DNA of 64,000 nt from Siphonodentalium dalli. Lineage: Eukaryota; Mollusca; Scaphopoda; Gadilida; Siphonodentaliidae. Of this stretch, positions 22,371-35,435 are shown piece by piece. The notes beneath the pieces are model-generated. The model did no database searches. It was given only the letters and a program-made list of their open reading frames with translations, and was not told the DNA's origin. Numbering within the stretch: position 1 is the stretch's first letter; every line of letters starts with the position of its first letter. The position numbers and the translations under genes were made by a program. Location: the NCBI GenBank assembly GCA_032622095.1, contig CP136061.1, positions 38,697,797 through 38,761,796 on the forward strand, given 5' to 3'.

Positions 22371-23135
22371 CTAGAAGGTGATCCGACTTCGTCCGGGCTT
22401 TGACCTTGAATTGACCATTTTGAAGGTCAAGGTCAGGTGTGGTCAAACACCAACACCCCAAAAATGGTGGAAATCGGCCCAGCGGATACCGGGAAATCGG
22501 CCCAGCGGATACCGAGATACCCTATGCATCAAATTTCGTCCGTAAAAATCCGCCAGTTTAACCCGATTTGATTTCCACTCAAGTATATAAACGCGCCTCA
22601 TATACACACGCTCATTAATTAAAAGATAAATTACCATCGGTGCCCGAGATATCGCCAAGACGTCTGAAACAGTCAAATGCATCGGCCGGTTAAGCGTTAA
22701 CGTGATCTAACGTTATGACCTCTAACGACGTCATAGAAGTTACGCATTGTTTTTATCCTGATGGAAGATAGTACCACTTCTTCTTGATAATTGAGGCAGA
22801 TAACTAAAACGGATACATACGCATTATATATCGTTGGAAAGAGGAAACACGAAAGATTCTCACAGTGTTAGTATTATGACTGGCATTTCATTATTCGCGC
22901 TGTTTCAAATCGATTTGTAAGCACCGAACTCAAATGAAAGTCCCGTAACACAGCGTAAAAACAGATTTGACCTCGGCACGTGAAAAGTTGACCTCGGATC
23001 TGAAAATTAATATGCCCATGTTCGTTCCCGGGTCGAATTACGTGTCCGTACCAAGTTCGGTCGAAATCGGTCCAGCCGTGTTCGAGTCCATCGCGAACAA
23101 ACACACAGATCTTCCAAAATTTATAATATATATAT
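22371..23135 (+). repeat. interspersed repeat, CTAGAAGGTGACCCG family, copy 2
   Basis: Head-to-tail with copy 1, separated only by a TA run. It contains an extra internal part with AAGGTCAAGGTCA motifs, a duplicated GAAATCGGCCCAGCGGATACC and a TTAACGTGATCTAACGTTA stretch. It ends with GATCTTCCAAAAT and A/T-rich sequence. Confidence 0.82.
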
Positions 23136-23478
23136 TTATTATATACTTGCCCATGAATTATAAGGTTTTAGCAGTGAGATATAAGTGATATCCCACTAGT
23201 GAGATATCAATATCTCACTGGTATTATTGCGCCGTATGGATCCTCGTGTGTGTAGTCAGGTTATACTTCATAGTGAATGACTGCACACATCATGTACTGA
23301 CATTCATTGGGGGCCATCGGCAAGTAACGAAAGTATATAATAAATATAAAATCTATACTTTTTGAGTGTTTTAAATATGGGACTATTTTTTTTAGCATAA
23401 TGTGTCAGCTTGAAATTTCTGATGTATTGACATTCATTTGGGGCCATAGGCAAGTAACTAAAGTATATAATAAACAGA
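23136..23478. other. A/T-rich spacer with a direct repeat
   Basis: Two copies of a roughly 150-bp unit (from about 23298 and 23430) share GACATTCATT, GGGGCCAT, GGCAAGTAAC and AAAGTATATAATAAA. No gene is seen. Confidence 0.55.
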
Positions 23479-23631
23479 ATATCCACACTTTTTCAGTGGA
23501 TATGGGTTAAATCTTATTCGTGATGATAAAACATTTGAATTTACACTCGTGGCTAAAGCCACTCGTGGAAATTCAATGTTTTGTCATCACTCATGAGATA
23601 TAACCCATATCCACTGAAAAAGTGTGGATAT
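23479..23631. repeat. 153-bp inverted repeat (foldback)
   Basis: The left arm starts ATATCCACACTTTTTCAGTGG and the right arm ends with its complement at 23631. The arms are about 75 bp with a few mismatches and almost no loop, centred at ACTCGTGGC/GCCACTCGTGG near 23555. Transcription would give a long hairpin. Confidence 0.88.
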
Positions 23632-23645
23632 CCTCTATATATATA

Positions 23646-24445
23646 CTAGAAGGTGACCCGACTTCGTCCGGGCTTTGACCTTGAATTGACCATTTTTAAG
23701 GTCAAGGTCAGGTGGGGTCAAACACCAACACCCCAAAAATGGTGAAAATCTGCCCAGCGGATACCGGGAAATCGGCCCAGCGGATACCGAGATACCCTAT
23801 GCATCAAATTTCGTCCGTATAAATCCGCCAGTTTAACCCGATTTGATTTCCACTCAAGTATATAAACGCGCCTCATATACACACGCTCATTAATTATCAA
23901 GTTTCAACGTAAAGATAAATTACCATCGGTGCCCGAGATATCGCCAAGACGTCTAAAACAGTAAAATGCATCGGCCGGTTAAGCGTTAACGTGATCTAAC
24001 GTTATGACCTCTAACGACGTCATAGCAGTTACGCATTGTTGTTATCCTGATGGAAGATAGTACCACTTCTTCTTGATAATTGAGGCAGATAACTAAAACG
24101 GATACATACGCATTATATATCGTTGGAAAGAGGAAACACGAAAGATTCTCACAGTGTTATTATTATGACTGGCATTTCATTATTCGCGCTGTTTCGAATC
24201 GATTTGTAAGCACCGAACTCAAATGAAAGTCCCGTAACACAGCGTAAAAACAGATTTGACCTCGGCACGTGAAAAGTTGAACTCGGATCTGAAAATCAAT
24301 AGGCCCAAGTTCGTTCCCGGGTCGAATTACGTGTCCGTACCAAGTTTGGTCGAAATCGGTCCAGCCGTGTTCGAGTCCATCGCGAACACACACACACACA
24401 CAAACACACAGATCTTCCAAAATATATAATAGATATATATATATA
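23646..24445 (+). repeat. interspersed repeat, CTAGAAGGTGACCCG family, copy 3
   Basis: Very similar to copy 2 over its whole length, with small indels. It ends with a CA run, GATCTTCCAAAATATA and a TA run. Confidence 0.85.
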
Positions 24446-24949
24446 TATATATTTTTCAAGTTCATTGTTCCGGGGTTCTTACAGGAGGTGCACCATTGTA
24501 GATGTGAAGTTACAAATTTCTCCATTGAAATTATATGTTGGTTTGAAAAAAGACAAATACATTGTGATAATACATGAAGTATATTACAGTTAATGGTTGG
24601 TAATTAAACAGTTTCTGTCTCTTTCGTTATTTTTTTTTTAGACTGTAGAAAGGTAGAAGAAAAAAAAGAGTGGAGTGAATGGTTTTATGAATGTTGTGTT
24701 ATTTAGTTATATTAAATTTCCATTAGTTATAATAATAAATATAATGAAAATGAAATATTGGGTATATGTATTATTTATAATTTTTTCTGAGTCCCTCACG
24801 TTATTAGGTATATATATATGCTAATTACATAATGCAAAAATATTAACATTGAGTGATCATTAATTAGTGTTAGCATCGAGCTAAAAGTCTTAAAATCTGG
24901 TATATTTACGTAACGTGAGTATGTACGGCATGGATAGGTGGTATACAAT

Positions 24950-26107
24950 TAATTTTACTCCCTACATGATTCAAATAAGTAAGCATACTGTTAGGTAAGT
25001 TTGTATTATTATTAGTGTTATTGTCAATACATTGGATAAGTACGTTTCTAGCAACATGTACCTCTTTCCCACTAGAGGCATATGGATCACCAGATTCTGC
25101 AATAATGGCTTGTGTTGGTAGATACATGGCTGGCCAGTGTGTTTGACATTTGTTTTTTCTGCGTATCCGAGGAATCAGAGCAGTAGCTTGCTATAGACTG
25201 GATTGATCTGTGCTTCGAAATGGAAACAACGTGGCTTGCCTCAAAGCCAGCATTACTCAGAACAGTAACAGCTCTTGCTCGGATACAGTGAGTTGTGTAT
25301 CTCTTAGAAAGTCCAACCTGTGTTTGGAAATTCTTGGCATCATGTCTCCCAAATGGTTTTCACCCATGGGCGAATTTTTGTACCACACGTCATCATTATC
25401 AAAGAAGCTATCACCGGGATGTTGGAATAGTGACTCCACTTTGGATTTCTCTTACTAAGATACTTTTGGAAGGTCCTGACGGGACAGCAGACAGGCCCTC
25501 CTGGTTCACACATGTGACCCCCTGAACCCTCGTCAGATATGCTCATGTCTCCTTGATAGTCTTTGTTTGCTCTGATTTTGTTATGATGAAATACATTTTA
25601 TTTTCATCATCACATCTGATTTCGAAGTGATCCGGTCTCAAATCAATAAGATTTTCTTTTCCTTGCATGCAGAGCAGAATAGGACAATCTCCAAAAAGGT
25701 TTTAGACACAAGTCTGGGTGTAGATGGGTCAAAGATGGCATTACTGTACATGAGATATAAATCTGCGACCGCAATATGCGATTTAATTACAATCTGTCCC
25801 TTTGCTTCTGACCGGCATTTTTTAGCATTGCTTTGAAAGCGTTTCTGCACCCGTTGAACTGTTAAAATGTCCATGTTTCTATTATCTTTTAAGAATCTAT
25901 TGATACCCTGCCTGATGACGAGGAGACTCGATCTTGAATAAAAATCTCCGCTCTGCATACGGTAACAAAGAAGTTTGTCAAAATTCCATCTAACTCAGCA
26001 GCATCTAAACTCACAGTAAATTTTCTGTTGTCTTTGGCTTTTTTAGATGTAATATTTTCATCTAAAAAGTCATTTGGATTATCTTCTGCAAATCTATGAT
26101 CACTCAT
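24950..26107 (-). pseudogene. KIAA1958/QRICH1-like (Crypton-type) tyrosine recombinase pseudogene
   Basis: Reading down the minus strand: an N-terminal piece starts at 26107 (LDAAELDGILTNFFVTV), a frame change near 25960 leads to RQGINRFLKDNRNMDI and KGQIVIKSHIAVADL, another frame carries CPVRTFQKYLSKRNP (about 25450), then WYKNSPMGENHLGDMM (about 25365), and finally YTTHCIRARAVTVL with SISKHRS (about 25290-25210), which fits the H-x-x-R and terminal motifs of tyrosine recombinases. At least three frame changes make it a pseudogene. Related genes derive from Crypton DNA transposons. It lies in no clear host-gene context. Assignment is from motif order; exact ends are uncertain. Confidence 0.7.
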
Positions 26108-28558
26108 TGTTTTGAAATAAATTGAGTTACGAAAACTATGATCGGAGAAAACAAATTAAATTCGAGGAGACATGAGCAAATTATAGCGTTAACACCCACT
26201 AAAGCCAGAGATAAATAAAGTGACGAATTGTATTACACGTGTAATACGTTTACTAACTCACCATAACGAATTTAAAGTATATAATCGATAAATTTGATCT
26301 TTCATCGAAGCCCGTTTTCTGGATTTCAACACGGAAGTGTCTACAATTATCATGTGTATTTGAAAACGAGGATTGCTCTTTGTCAAACTGAACCGGACCG
26401 AATGCGATTATCTATCTGGAAATCGGTCTTTCTTTAAGTCTAATGATATACCGATATTGCAAAAACTACATGTAACGTAGGAAACGCACAGGGTAGTTTC
26501 AGATTGACCGTGTGTTCAGGTGGCAATATGATTGTACAAACAAAAAATATGTTACTATAAATAGAAAAAATGGTAGGTGAGTAGGTCGGCTACTGGGGTA
26601 CTATCGTAAAATATTATGGCAGTAGGCAGCCAATCAGAACGCTCGAAAGTTACGTGATATATATATATTATAATGTGAGAAATACATACCCGTCACTACC
26701 TGTACACCAAAGTATGTCTCAACGTTGCACCTGTTAATATGTTAGTGAATCGAATGTATCATCATGTTTCATAAACCCGCTCAACAGGGATCAATGGCCT
26801 TATCTTGTGACAATTTTGTCCATTTAAACTAACATTTTTATTTTCCAAAATTCATCCAATTCATTAAGGCTGTTGACTCCAAAGCCGGTGGATTCTTCAC
26901 AAGGGTACCACCAGAATCTGCTACAAATAAAAAGTCAATACTACTGTACACTTTAAAACACGCAATAACCAAACACAAATTATTTTTTTAGCCGCCGGAC
27001 AAACTGTACCACATTAAGAAACAAAGTCATGATAGCTACTCTATATACTAATCTATTTTCCGGCAAAGTGAAGGCCCTATTTTTCTATATGTTGCTAAGA
27101 CACAACACTTGTGTTGTCTTACAAAGACATCAACGAACCAACATTCAAGGATTCAACAACCGACAATTAGATGCTCGAATTATTGGCGGTTGTTAGCTTA
27201 ATAATACAATATAAGCGCGATTATCTTAGACACTACATGAAATGGTTGCAATTGACATTCCTCTGGGATATAGAGAGGGTCCAATATCATCTAACAAATT
27301 GCTAAAACGGTTCAACAAGAAATTTAGATAAATGGAGAATAATCCAGTGTTCCAACAATATTCCTTATGTACTACTAAAATGTTCTGACTGGACCATGAA
27401 TCCACACAGAATTAATCTTTTTTTGCCATTACCAGCTCATTATTGCCGTTAATTTACCTCATCGCGTTCTTGGCATGATGAACTATTGCCCCGTAGCTAA
27501 ATGCTAGCAAACTTTATTTCTTGATGCAGTCACATTAGAAATACTCGGAAAATAAACTTTCCAACGACACCTCAAGTTGGCTGAGTTAAATATCCTGGGT
27601 TAAAATTTCCAAATTCAGACTTGCTTTTGGAAATGGCCTGGCGAATATAGTGACATTCATGCAGGAATAACGAATCGCATTTAATCATGAATCATGTAAT
27701 CATAAATCGTCTTAATTTGACAGATAATCTCACTTGTGCCTTCATAATTAAGAAGGGTGACGTTAGTCTTGATTGGGAGCTAATAACTTACAATCAGGAC
27801 TTCACCCTTCTTAATGAAGAAAAATCGTTGAGATGAAATATCCAACACAGAATACATAATCTCCGTAAATCTCGCCGCGAAGGCAACGTTGTTAGACCCG
27901 GGGATTTATATTTGTATATGTTCTCAATAAGAAATAGTTCTTGTCATTTTTGGCATCCAAAGAAGAAAATACAGATGCCTTTCTGTGTCCGCCTGTCGCT
28001 TAACTGTTTTATTGTGATGATTTTCTGAAATATCATTGCTGTATGCGGATTGATTTATTGTTCCGTGTTGACACTTGAATAGGCATGACATCGTCGATCG
28101 TCAACGATGGCAACCAATAACTATATTGACCAATCTTGTCATTATATCATGCCACAAACAACTGGCTGCATGCTGTGTATTGTGTGATGTCGTGCTTGTT
28201 GAAGTTGGACATACGAGTTTGACAGCCCGAAGTCATGCATTGCCCCAACAATACATTCTATAGTTTCTCAATATAGCAGACAAACCAATCGTGACATCCA
28301 CGCGTGTATCACAAACTACATCTTCGACCTGCTGTTTCATAAAAGAACCAGAAACAGACATTGGTAAATGACGTCGGAGTGAGGAAGGGGTGTAGTCCCA
28401 TAATCCTTATCGTCCTCGGCGAGACAGGTACATTTGACTGTCGCTTCCAATCAGCCAATCGTGTGACAATGTGGTACTAGTAACTGACAACAACGGAGAT
28501 TTTATCCAAATATTTCAACATGATCTGACACAAATGAGTGATTTGTTCTCCCAAAAAT
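26108..28558. other. no gene recognised
   Basis: Short frames only. A small imperfect inverted repeat lies at 27741-27826, with AAGAAGGGTGA in one arm and its complement in the other. I see nothing else that can be supported. Confidence 0.4.
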
Positions 28559-28905
28559 CCGCACATTATCTGCTTACAATAGAACTAGTTTTAGGTTGAT
28601 AATCTGCTGATAATCGCCTAATTTTAAGTCGATAATGTGCTGAAAATCAGAGCGTATTAGTCACATTACGACAGAATGAGGCGATTCTAAGCAGATTATG
28701 TGCGTACAATGACACATATATGCCAACTCAAGACGTTTCAGTGTACGCTCTTTACCATATGTTTTCACTGTGGCCCGCGCCATAAAATGAAATAACGGAC
28801 ATGACTCCATTATCATTATTTCAGAATAAAATAATCACATTATAAACCTATTTCACTGTATAGGTCGATTATATGCATATTTGCGGGAGGATGTGTTGGA
28901 TGCTA
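28559..28905. repeat. MITE-like repeat, copy 1
   Basis: CGCACATTATCTGCTTA at the left and TAAGCAGATTATGTGCG ending at 28706 form 17-bp terminal inverted repeats with one mismatch. Internal GATAATCTGC-type motifs repeat on both strands. Sequence to about 28905 is also shared with the copy at 32870-33520, so the full repeat may be longer than the 148-bp inverted-repeat unit. Confidence 0.6.
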
Positions 28906-30423
28906 AACTGGTCACGTCGGCGATCTTTCATACTAATATATGCAACGACAGATTATATGGCATGGGTTACTCACAGTCGGTATGGTACAATACTATTTTT
29001 ACTTTTATGATTCATTGTGAAACTATGTGCCAACTATCACATCACATCTTAGATTGATGTATTCGTTTTCGTATTGTTTTGATTTATAGCGACGTGGATA
29101 TATAGGGCCTCCCACCCAGTGGTGTCCAACTTAACACTCCATTTACACAACCCGCTTGAGTTTGAATGTTCTACTGGTAGCTCACAATTTCCATTTTATC
29201 CTAACATTATGCATGGTTGGTCATTTTACAAATGATGGTCTTTTCAGTCCAACGACGGTTTGTCTAAAACATAATGTATCATACTATAAATACTGGCCGC
29301 AGAAGCGAAATATCGTAACAATTCCAACATAATGTTGGCCTGGAATTCCCAACTCATGTGCTAGGCATGCATGTCATTTCCAACTTTTAAGAATTTTGAT
29401 CAACGTAGGGAGCGAGACACACTCCAAGCGACACATGTCGCGTCCCTGTATATCATTATGAGTTTCGTTTATCCCATTGAACATCATAATCTTCATCACA
29501 AACGCATTAGATTCAACGGATTCTTAAACTGAACAAGTCCATATTGTCATCCTCCATTGCGGACGTAATAGAAACGAAAACTATTGTTCGGTTAATTATT
29601 TAACCATTTAACGCTCTTTATCTTGAATTTTCTTAACACACGGCTGTTATATATCACATAGATACTGGTCAGTTTAGGTACATCGTGCCATGCCACTGGA
29701 CCAGCTAAGTGCGTGTGTTAAAGATAATATTTCCTTTTTCTTACCCCCAATGGAATTTACCTGATGCCGAAATGAAACATTTTAAATATGGAATAATTGC
29801 TACCATAAGACTTCAGTATATAGTACATGTAAATAAGCGAAACTGCCAATATACGTTTCACCCATAGATAAATGTTAATAGAAACTGTACATTTTTTATA
29901 GACCACAAATGTATGAACCAAGAAACGACGATTCTTGTGACGGAAGCCCCGGGTCATGGATTGAATTACCCCATTAAGTGGCAACAACTAGGTAAATTGT
30001 GTGTAGAAAAACTACCATAATGATATATGCCATGGTTATAACTGTTTGTTTGTCTGTACAATCTGGTCACCGACTTCAAACTTCTCCGCGGAAAATACAC
30101 CCGGAACTGATATTTCATGAACCTGTTCTCCAAACGAAAATTACTTTTAAAACATTCGCTAGCACACGTTGTCTGTAGACCACATAATACGACCCAATAT
30201 GCGTTCGTGTGTGAAATGTTTTGTATGTGGTCAGCGCAGTCCACAATGTGGATGCCGATATAACTTAATGTTCAGATTTTACGATGGCGAGAATTCTGAA
30301 AAACTTACGTCAGTCAGTCTGAATTTGAAAATCGATTAGTGTTAGCAATTATAACTCTTTCGGGCGTGGGATAAATTAGGAACCAATCGGGCCATTATAT
30401 AATGGGTAATCTCCGAATGTTAT
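28906..30423. other. no gene recognised
   Basis: Short open frames without recognisable content (the longest at 29966-30244, minus strand). No clear repeats. Confidence 0.4.
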
Positions 30424-31055
30424 ATATTATTCAATGATAATGTATTAAGTAGTGGGTTGACGCCAATAGTTTCGTACGAACGATTATGAACTTATGCTGC
30501 CTCTCACTCCCGAGCACCGAAGTCACTCTGTCACACCAATAATATTTGAATATTATATGATATTAACTGCACGGTTAATATTATTCAATAATATTGTATT
30601 AAGTAGTTGGTTGAAACCAATAATTTCGTACGAACGACTATGAACTTTTACTACCCTCCAATCATGAGCACCTAGGTCCCTCAGGTCACACCATTACTAT
30701 TTGAATATTAGATGATATTAAATGAATGGATAATATTATTCAATGATATTATATTAAGTAGTGGGTTGAGGCCAATAGCTTCGTGCGAAGGATTCTGAAC
30801 TCATACCTCCTCTCAATCATGTTCACGGAGGTTACTCGGGTCACACCATTAATATTTTAATATTAGATGATTTAAATAATATTACTCAATGATAGTGTAT
30901 TAAGTAGTGGATTGACGCCAATAGTTTCGTACGAACGATTCTGAACTCACACCTCCTCTCAATCATGTGCACAGAGGTTACTGGGGTCACATCATTAATA
31001 TTTTAATATTAGATGGTATCAACGCCATAAAATTATTCAATACACGGACGATCCT
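30424..31055. repeat. tandem repeat, four units of about 140-160 bp
   Basis: Units begin near 30429, 30590, 30739 and 30878 with TTATTCAAT and GTATTAAGTAGT. Each continues with TTCGTACGAACGA (changed in the third), AATCATG, GTCACACCATTA and TATTAGATGAT. TTCGTACGAA is a perfect 10-bp palindrome kept in three of four units. Confidence 0.88.
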
Positions 31056-31189
31056 AGTTAAGCGGATCACCCAGGCGAAGCGGATCATTTATATAATCCC
31101 AATACGAGCAAATTATCGGTAATGGCGTGTAATATATACGGGCATTTCCTGTTTGGTTTTATACATTCACGCGTAACAGCCAGGTACAA

Positions 31190-32450
31190 TCTTAAAATTC
31201 AACCAGTTGAAGAACCAGTAGTTTGGTTCCTGGAGGTTTATTCATACAACCGATATATACAATTAGTATGGTTCTTCAGAGTCAAAGGTGGTGTATGGTG
31301 AACCAACAATAATTACCAATGTGTCTACCATACAAAGGTGACTTTTAGAATTTATTCCCTTTTCCTTATTCGCAAAATGACGGGCATGTGTGAGTGGCCC
31401 GCCCCTTATAACCTGTAGAAGCACCCTCAACACGCGCCCCCGGTATACCACCCGCGCGTGTGGGGAGGGAACAATGGGTATGGCCCTTTTTCGAGAACGG
31501 TAAGGATAACGGCCAATTTGACGACATTGGTGAGTGGCCCCCCCCGAAATATTTCATATAAAATAGTACGATTCTGAATTTTAAATATCCCACAGGGAAA
31601 ACAAGAGAATTCTGATGACAAGTCACATACATTACGAAACGATGGTCAATATATTGATATATTCAATATATTCGTTAAACTAATATAAAAATTTCAAAAC
31701 CATTACTCAATGCAAAGCGACGAACAAATCATGGTAACGTCGACGATGTTGAAATACGTGTAAAAATACACATATTCTAGATTGCATGTGCATTCACCAC
31801 CATGGGGCGACACCGTTGCCATACAGTCTGAGTTAGTCATGTCACCAAGCACCCTTTAAGCTATCAGCTCCAAATTTGGTTCCTCGGAGAACCAACATAG
31901 AACCAAACAGTTTGGTTCCACACTGATTTTGTTCCATCTGGAACCAGATCCTAAGTGAGTGTGTGTGGGGAACAGCTTAAATGTCATAGTCTAAAATATG
32001 GGTTTGTGGATAGATGATATGATGAAGACTGAATCAAGTGGATTTCCTTTTAATTACCAATGCACACATGCCTAGACTGTTTCGAGTCATATGAAAAGAC
32101 TTTGATCATTTGGTTTCTGGCGGGGGGGGGGGGGGGTAACGCTATTGCTCATATCACAAATAGGTGAAACCTGTGGAATAATAACTGCATTAATATAATT
32201 CGTTATTTCAGATCATCGTCTTTGCAGCTTTTGGTTCGTTTGGTTCTTCGCATGGGTGCTTTATTATACACTCAGTTCCTTAGTTTGGTTCGTCACGGCC
32301 AAAGAACCAACTGGTTCTACAGAAAACCCCCGTGTAGAACCAGTTGGTTCTTCATAAAGTTGCAACGAAGAACCAAATGGTTCTTTGTTCACTGAAGAAC
32401 GAATTTCAAAATGAAGAACCAAATAATCTTATTTGGTTCCAGATATTTGT
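31190..32450. repeat. cluster of GGTTC/GAACC motifs
   Basis: GGTTC and its complement occur many times in both orientations, densest at 32270-32450. A perfect hairpin at 32302-32320 and 32334-32352 has 19-bp arms around a 13-base loop, and each arm is itself nearly palindromic (AGAACCAACTGGTTCT). A poly-G run of about 14 lies at 32124-32137. No ORF of note is seen. Confidence 0.65.
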
Positions 32451-32869
32451 TTTATCTGTATACTGACCATTGTAGCACAGTAACGCATTTTCCTTGATTT
32501 TTAAAAGTGTTTGACGAACTTGTTATTTCTGTGCATATGCGCATATCCATTGCGCATTTGTTTATCATACCGTGTATAGGCATCTTTCCCAAACAATTAT
32601 CCGTTGTTTCTTACGCATGAAACATATATGACAAACTTGACAATCTGAATGTGCACTATTCGAGATATAACAGTTTCGATACGTGTTATCGTCCTACAGT
32701 CGAAAGGACGCAAGTCGGTTTTTGGACAAATTCTCATTTACACGCACCAGCATTTTCCAACTTGTATCAACACGTCGCACCTCTAACTTAATCAGAACCT
32801 TATTTATCACCCATTATAAGATTGCTTCGACTGTTTTGTTAATTAAGGATTGCATAATACAGCCTTTTG

Positions 32870-33520
32870 TACCGAAAACCGCACATTATATGCTTATGAT
32901 ATAATTTGTTTTAGGTGGATAATCTGCTTAGAACTGTCTCATTTTGAGTCGATAATGAACTGAAAATGGGAATGTTTTAGACACATTATCGACTCATGTC
33001 TTTAATAAATGTTCACCAGCTGAAACAGGCCCCATATCCTACTCTTTTATGATATATATATATTGATTATATTGGTATTCTACTTCAATATATCCTCGTG
33101 CAAATAGGTTCATATGTGACCTAAATATTGACACCGGTTTTTCATGTTTGACTTATTTGGTTCTGATATGAGCCCATAGTGGACTTTTACCCGTTATTAT
33201 GTTTGATGGCGCGCCCCACAGTGAAAGCACATATACAAAGAGTGTACACCGTGTGATGAATAGGCCCATAGTGAGAGTATTTACATGTATGTGTGTATAT
33301 ATATATATATGTATTATGTGCGGACAATGACTCAACTAAACCAACTCACGACTTATCAGGTCTACGCTCTTTAAAGTGTGATGTCACTGTGGTCCGCGCC
33401 ATAACACGGAATACTGGATATCAGTCCACTAGCAGCTTATTTAGAATCAAATGATCCAATATGGACATATTTGCAATTATAGGTCGATTATGTGCGTATT
33501 TGCACGATACTATGTTGAAT
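32870..33520. repeat. MITE-like repeat, copy 2 (diverged, with an insertion)
   Basis: Shares with the copy at 28559-28905, in the same order: CCGCACATTAT, TTTTAGGTGGATAATCTGC, GAGTCGATAATG, TACGCTCTTTA, TCACTGTGG, CCGCGCCATAA and AGGTCGATTATGTGC. About 300 bp with a TA/TG microsatellite interrupts it around 33010-33320. Confidence 0.6.
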
Positions 33521-34540
33521 AATAACGAGATGTGCCCTTTTGATAACTACAACGAATAGCTTGACTAAAAGGCAAAATGTCGTAACAACAAATTACTCGC
33601 AGCATATTAGTTCGATTAGTGATCAAGTTATATATTCTCAAAGGTTATGTTTTTGCCTCTCTTCATACAGTCTATATGCAGGGATGGCAACAGGATTTCC
33701 CGACGGAGGGGCTATTCTCCCCCAACAGGGAGGCTATAGCTACCGGCCCCCATTGAAGATCTCCCCGACGATATGGCTAACACTCTCTGACAGGGGGTGT
33801 AGCCTTCCCCTGACACATCCCCTGGTGCCTGTCCCTTTGACTGCAAGGCGACGACATGTGGAATATAATCAATTAAATTTTGGCCATATGTTTGTGTTGG
33901 ATCGACAAAACGGGCAAGGTGGATCACAGTTAAACAATCGCCATAGCAACTAAACCATTAGATGGACGATATGCAGATTAACAGCGCAGCATGTTGCGTT
34001 CGATCGTCAAACGTTATTACTTCTGTGTATTAATACGGAAAGGGTCAGGTTATTACATTTCCAACTGTTCTCTGAACGAAGACAAGGACCAGTTTATCGC
34101 GCGAAATTCGACAACTGCCTAAATTTCTAGTTCATGGAAGTAAAATTACATTTTAATGAACGAGTTTCGTCTCAAAGTTGATATAACTGCTTAGTGAATG
34201 AAAATTGCCATCCAGCTGTTGTCTGTCATTGTTTTTGCGACTCTAGTGTCAGCTTATTTGCGCGAACTAAATGTCTCTTGTTGAACAGACTGGTTCCTGG
34301 TCGAAAGCTGCACAAATCTGAAGGCGTTGTAGCCTGACCCCCCCCCCCCCCCCCCAGCTGTATTAATGCGGATAAGTTGAAGCCATCTTTTCTTAACGTG
34401 GATATCAAGTAACATATTCGTAGCGAAACACTGTTTTGCGTTATACACTGTTCCTAAATTCGGATATCAGGAAGATTAGCAGCGAAATCGCTGCTTTTGA
34501 GTTTTGCATTCCTTTCTCTCAATTTGGAAGAAAACGACTT
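33521..34540. other. no gene recognised
   Basis: A 137-codon frame at 33540-33953 has no recognisable content. A poly-C run of about 17 lies near 34340-34356. Confidence 0.4.
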
Positions 34541-35435
34541 CGCCGATGAGATGATGGTGATGACAATAATGAATATGACAATGTTGCAGCTGCTGATGAT
34601 GACGATGATGATGATGAGAAAGATGCTGGTGGTGGCGGTGACACTGCTGCTGCTGGTGATAACGATGTTGATAACGATGATAGCGGTGATGGTCATAGTA
34701 ATAGTTGTGTCGTTGTTGGAGTGATGCGTGGTGTTGTTGGAGGAGTAATGTTGATGGATTGATGATAGCTGATGCTGAGTGGTGAATTTAGCGGTGGTGA
34801 CCCTGCTGCTGTTGATACTGATGATGATGACGATGTTAATGTTAATCATGCTGATGACAATGGCAGAGGTGATGGTGGTAGTGGTGTTATTGGTGTCGTG
34901 ATTTTGGTGGTTTGATTATAGCTGATGCTGAGTGGTGAATTTAGCTATTGCTGATGATGACGATATTAATGCTAATCATGCTGATGACAATGACAGCGGT
35001 TATGGTTGTAGTGATATTGGTGTTGTGATGTTGGTGGATTGATGATAGGTGATGCTGAGTGGTGAATATAGTGGTAGCGATCCAGCTGCTGTTGCTGATG
35101 ACGATGTGGATCATGATGTTGATAACGATGCTATCTGTTATAGTTGTAGTGATAGTGCTGTTGTTAGTGGAGTGATGTTGGTGGAGTGATGGTCGATGGT
35201 GATACATTGTGAATGTAGTGGTGGTAATGATGGTGTCGATGCTTATACTAGTAATATATAAGTAATGTAATGACGATGGTGATGATGATGATGATGATGA
35301 TAATGGTGATGATGGTGATGATGGTGTGGATGATGACGGAAATGATGATGATTGATGATACTGATATAATTGTGCGTTAATGGCGATGATTATGATGATG
35401 ATGGTGGTGGCGATGATGATGCTTATGATGATGAT
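34541..35435. repeat. GAT-rich low-complexity tract
   Basis: Degenerate GAT/GGT/GCT triplet sequence with a superimposed longer repeat: GCTGATGCTGAGTGGTGAAT recurs near 34768, 34921 and 35051. It opens long Ser/Thr/Ile or Met-rich frames on both strands, which I treat as by-products. Confidence 0.85.
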
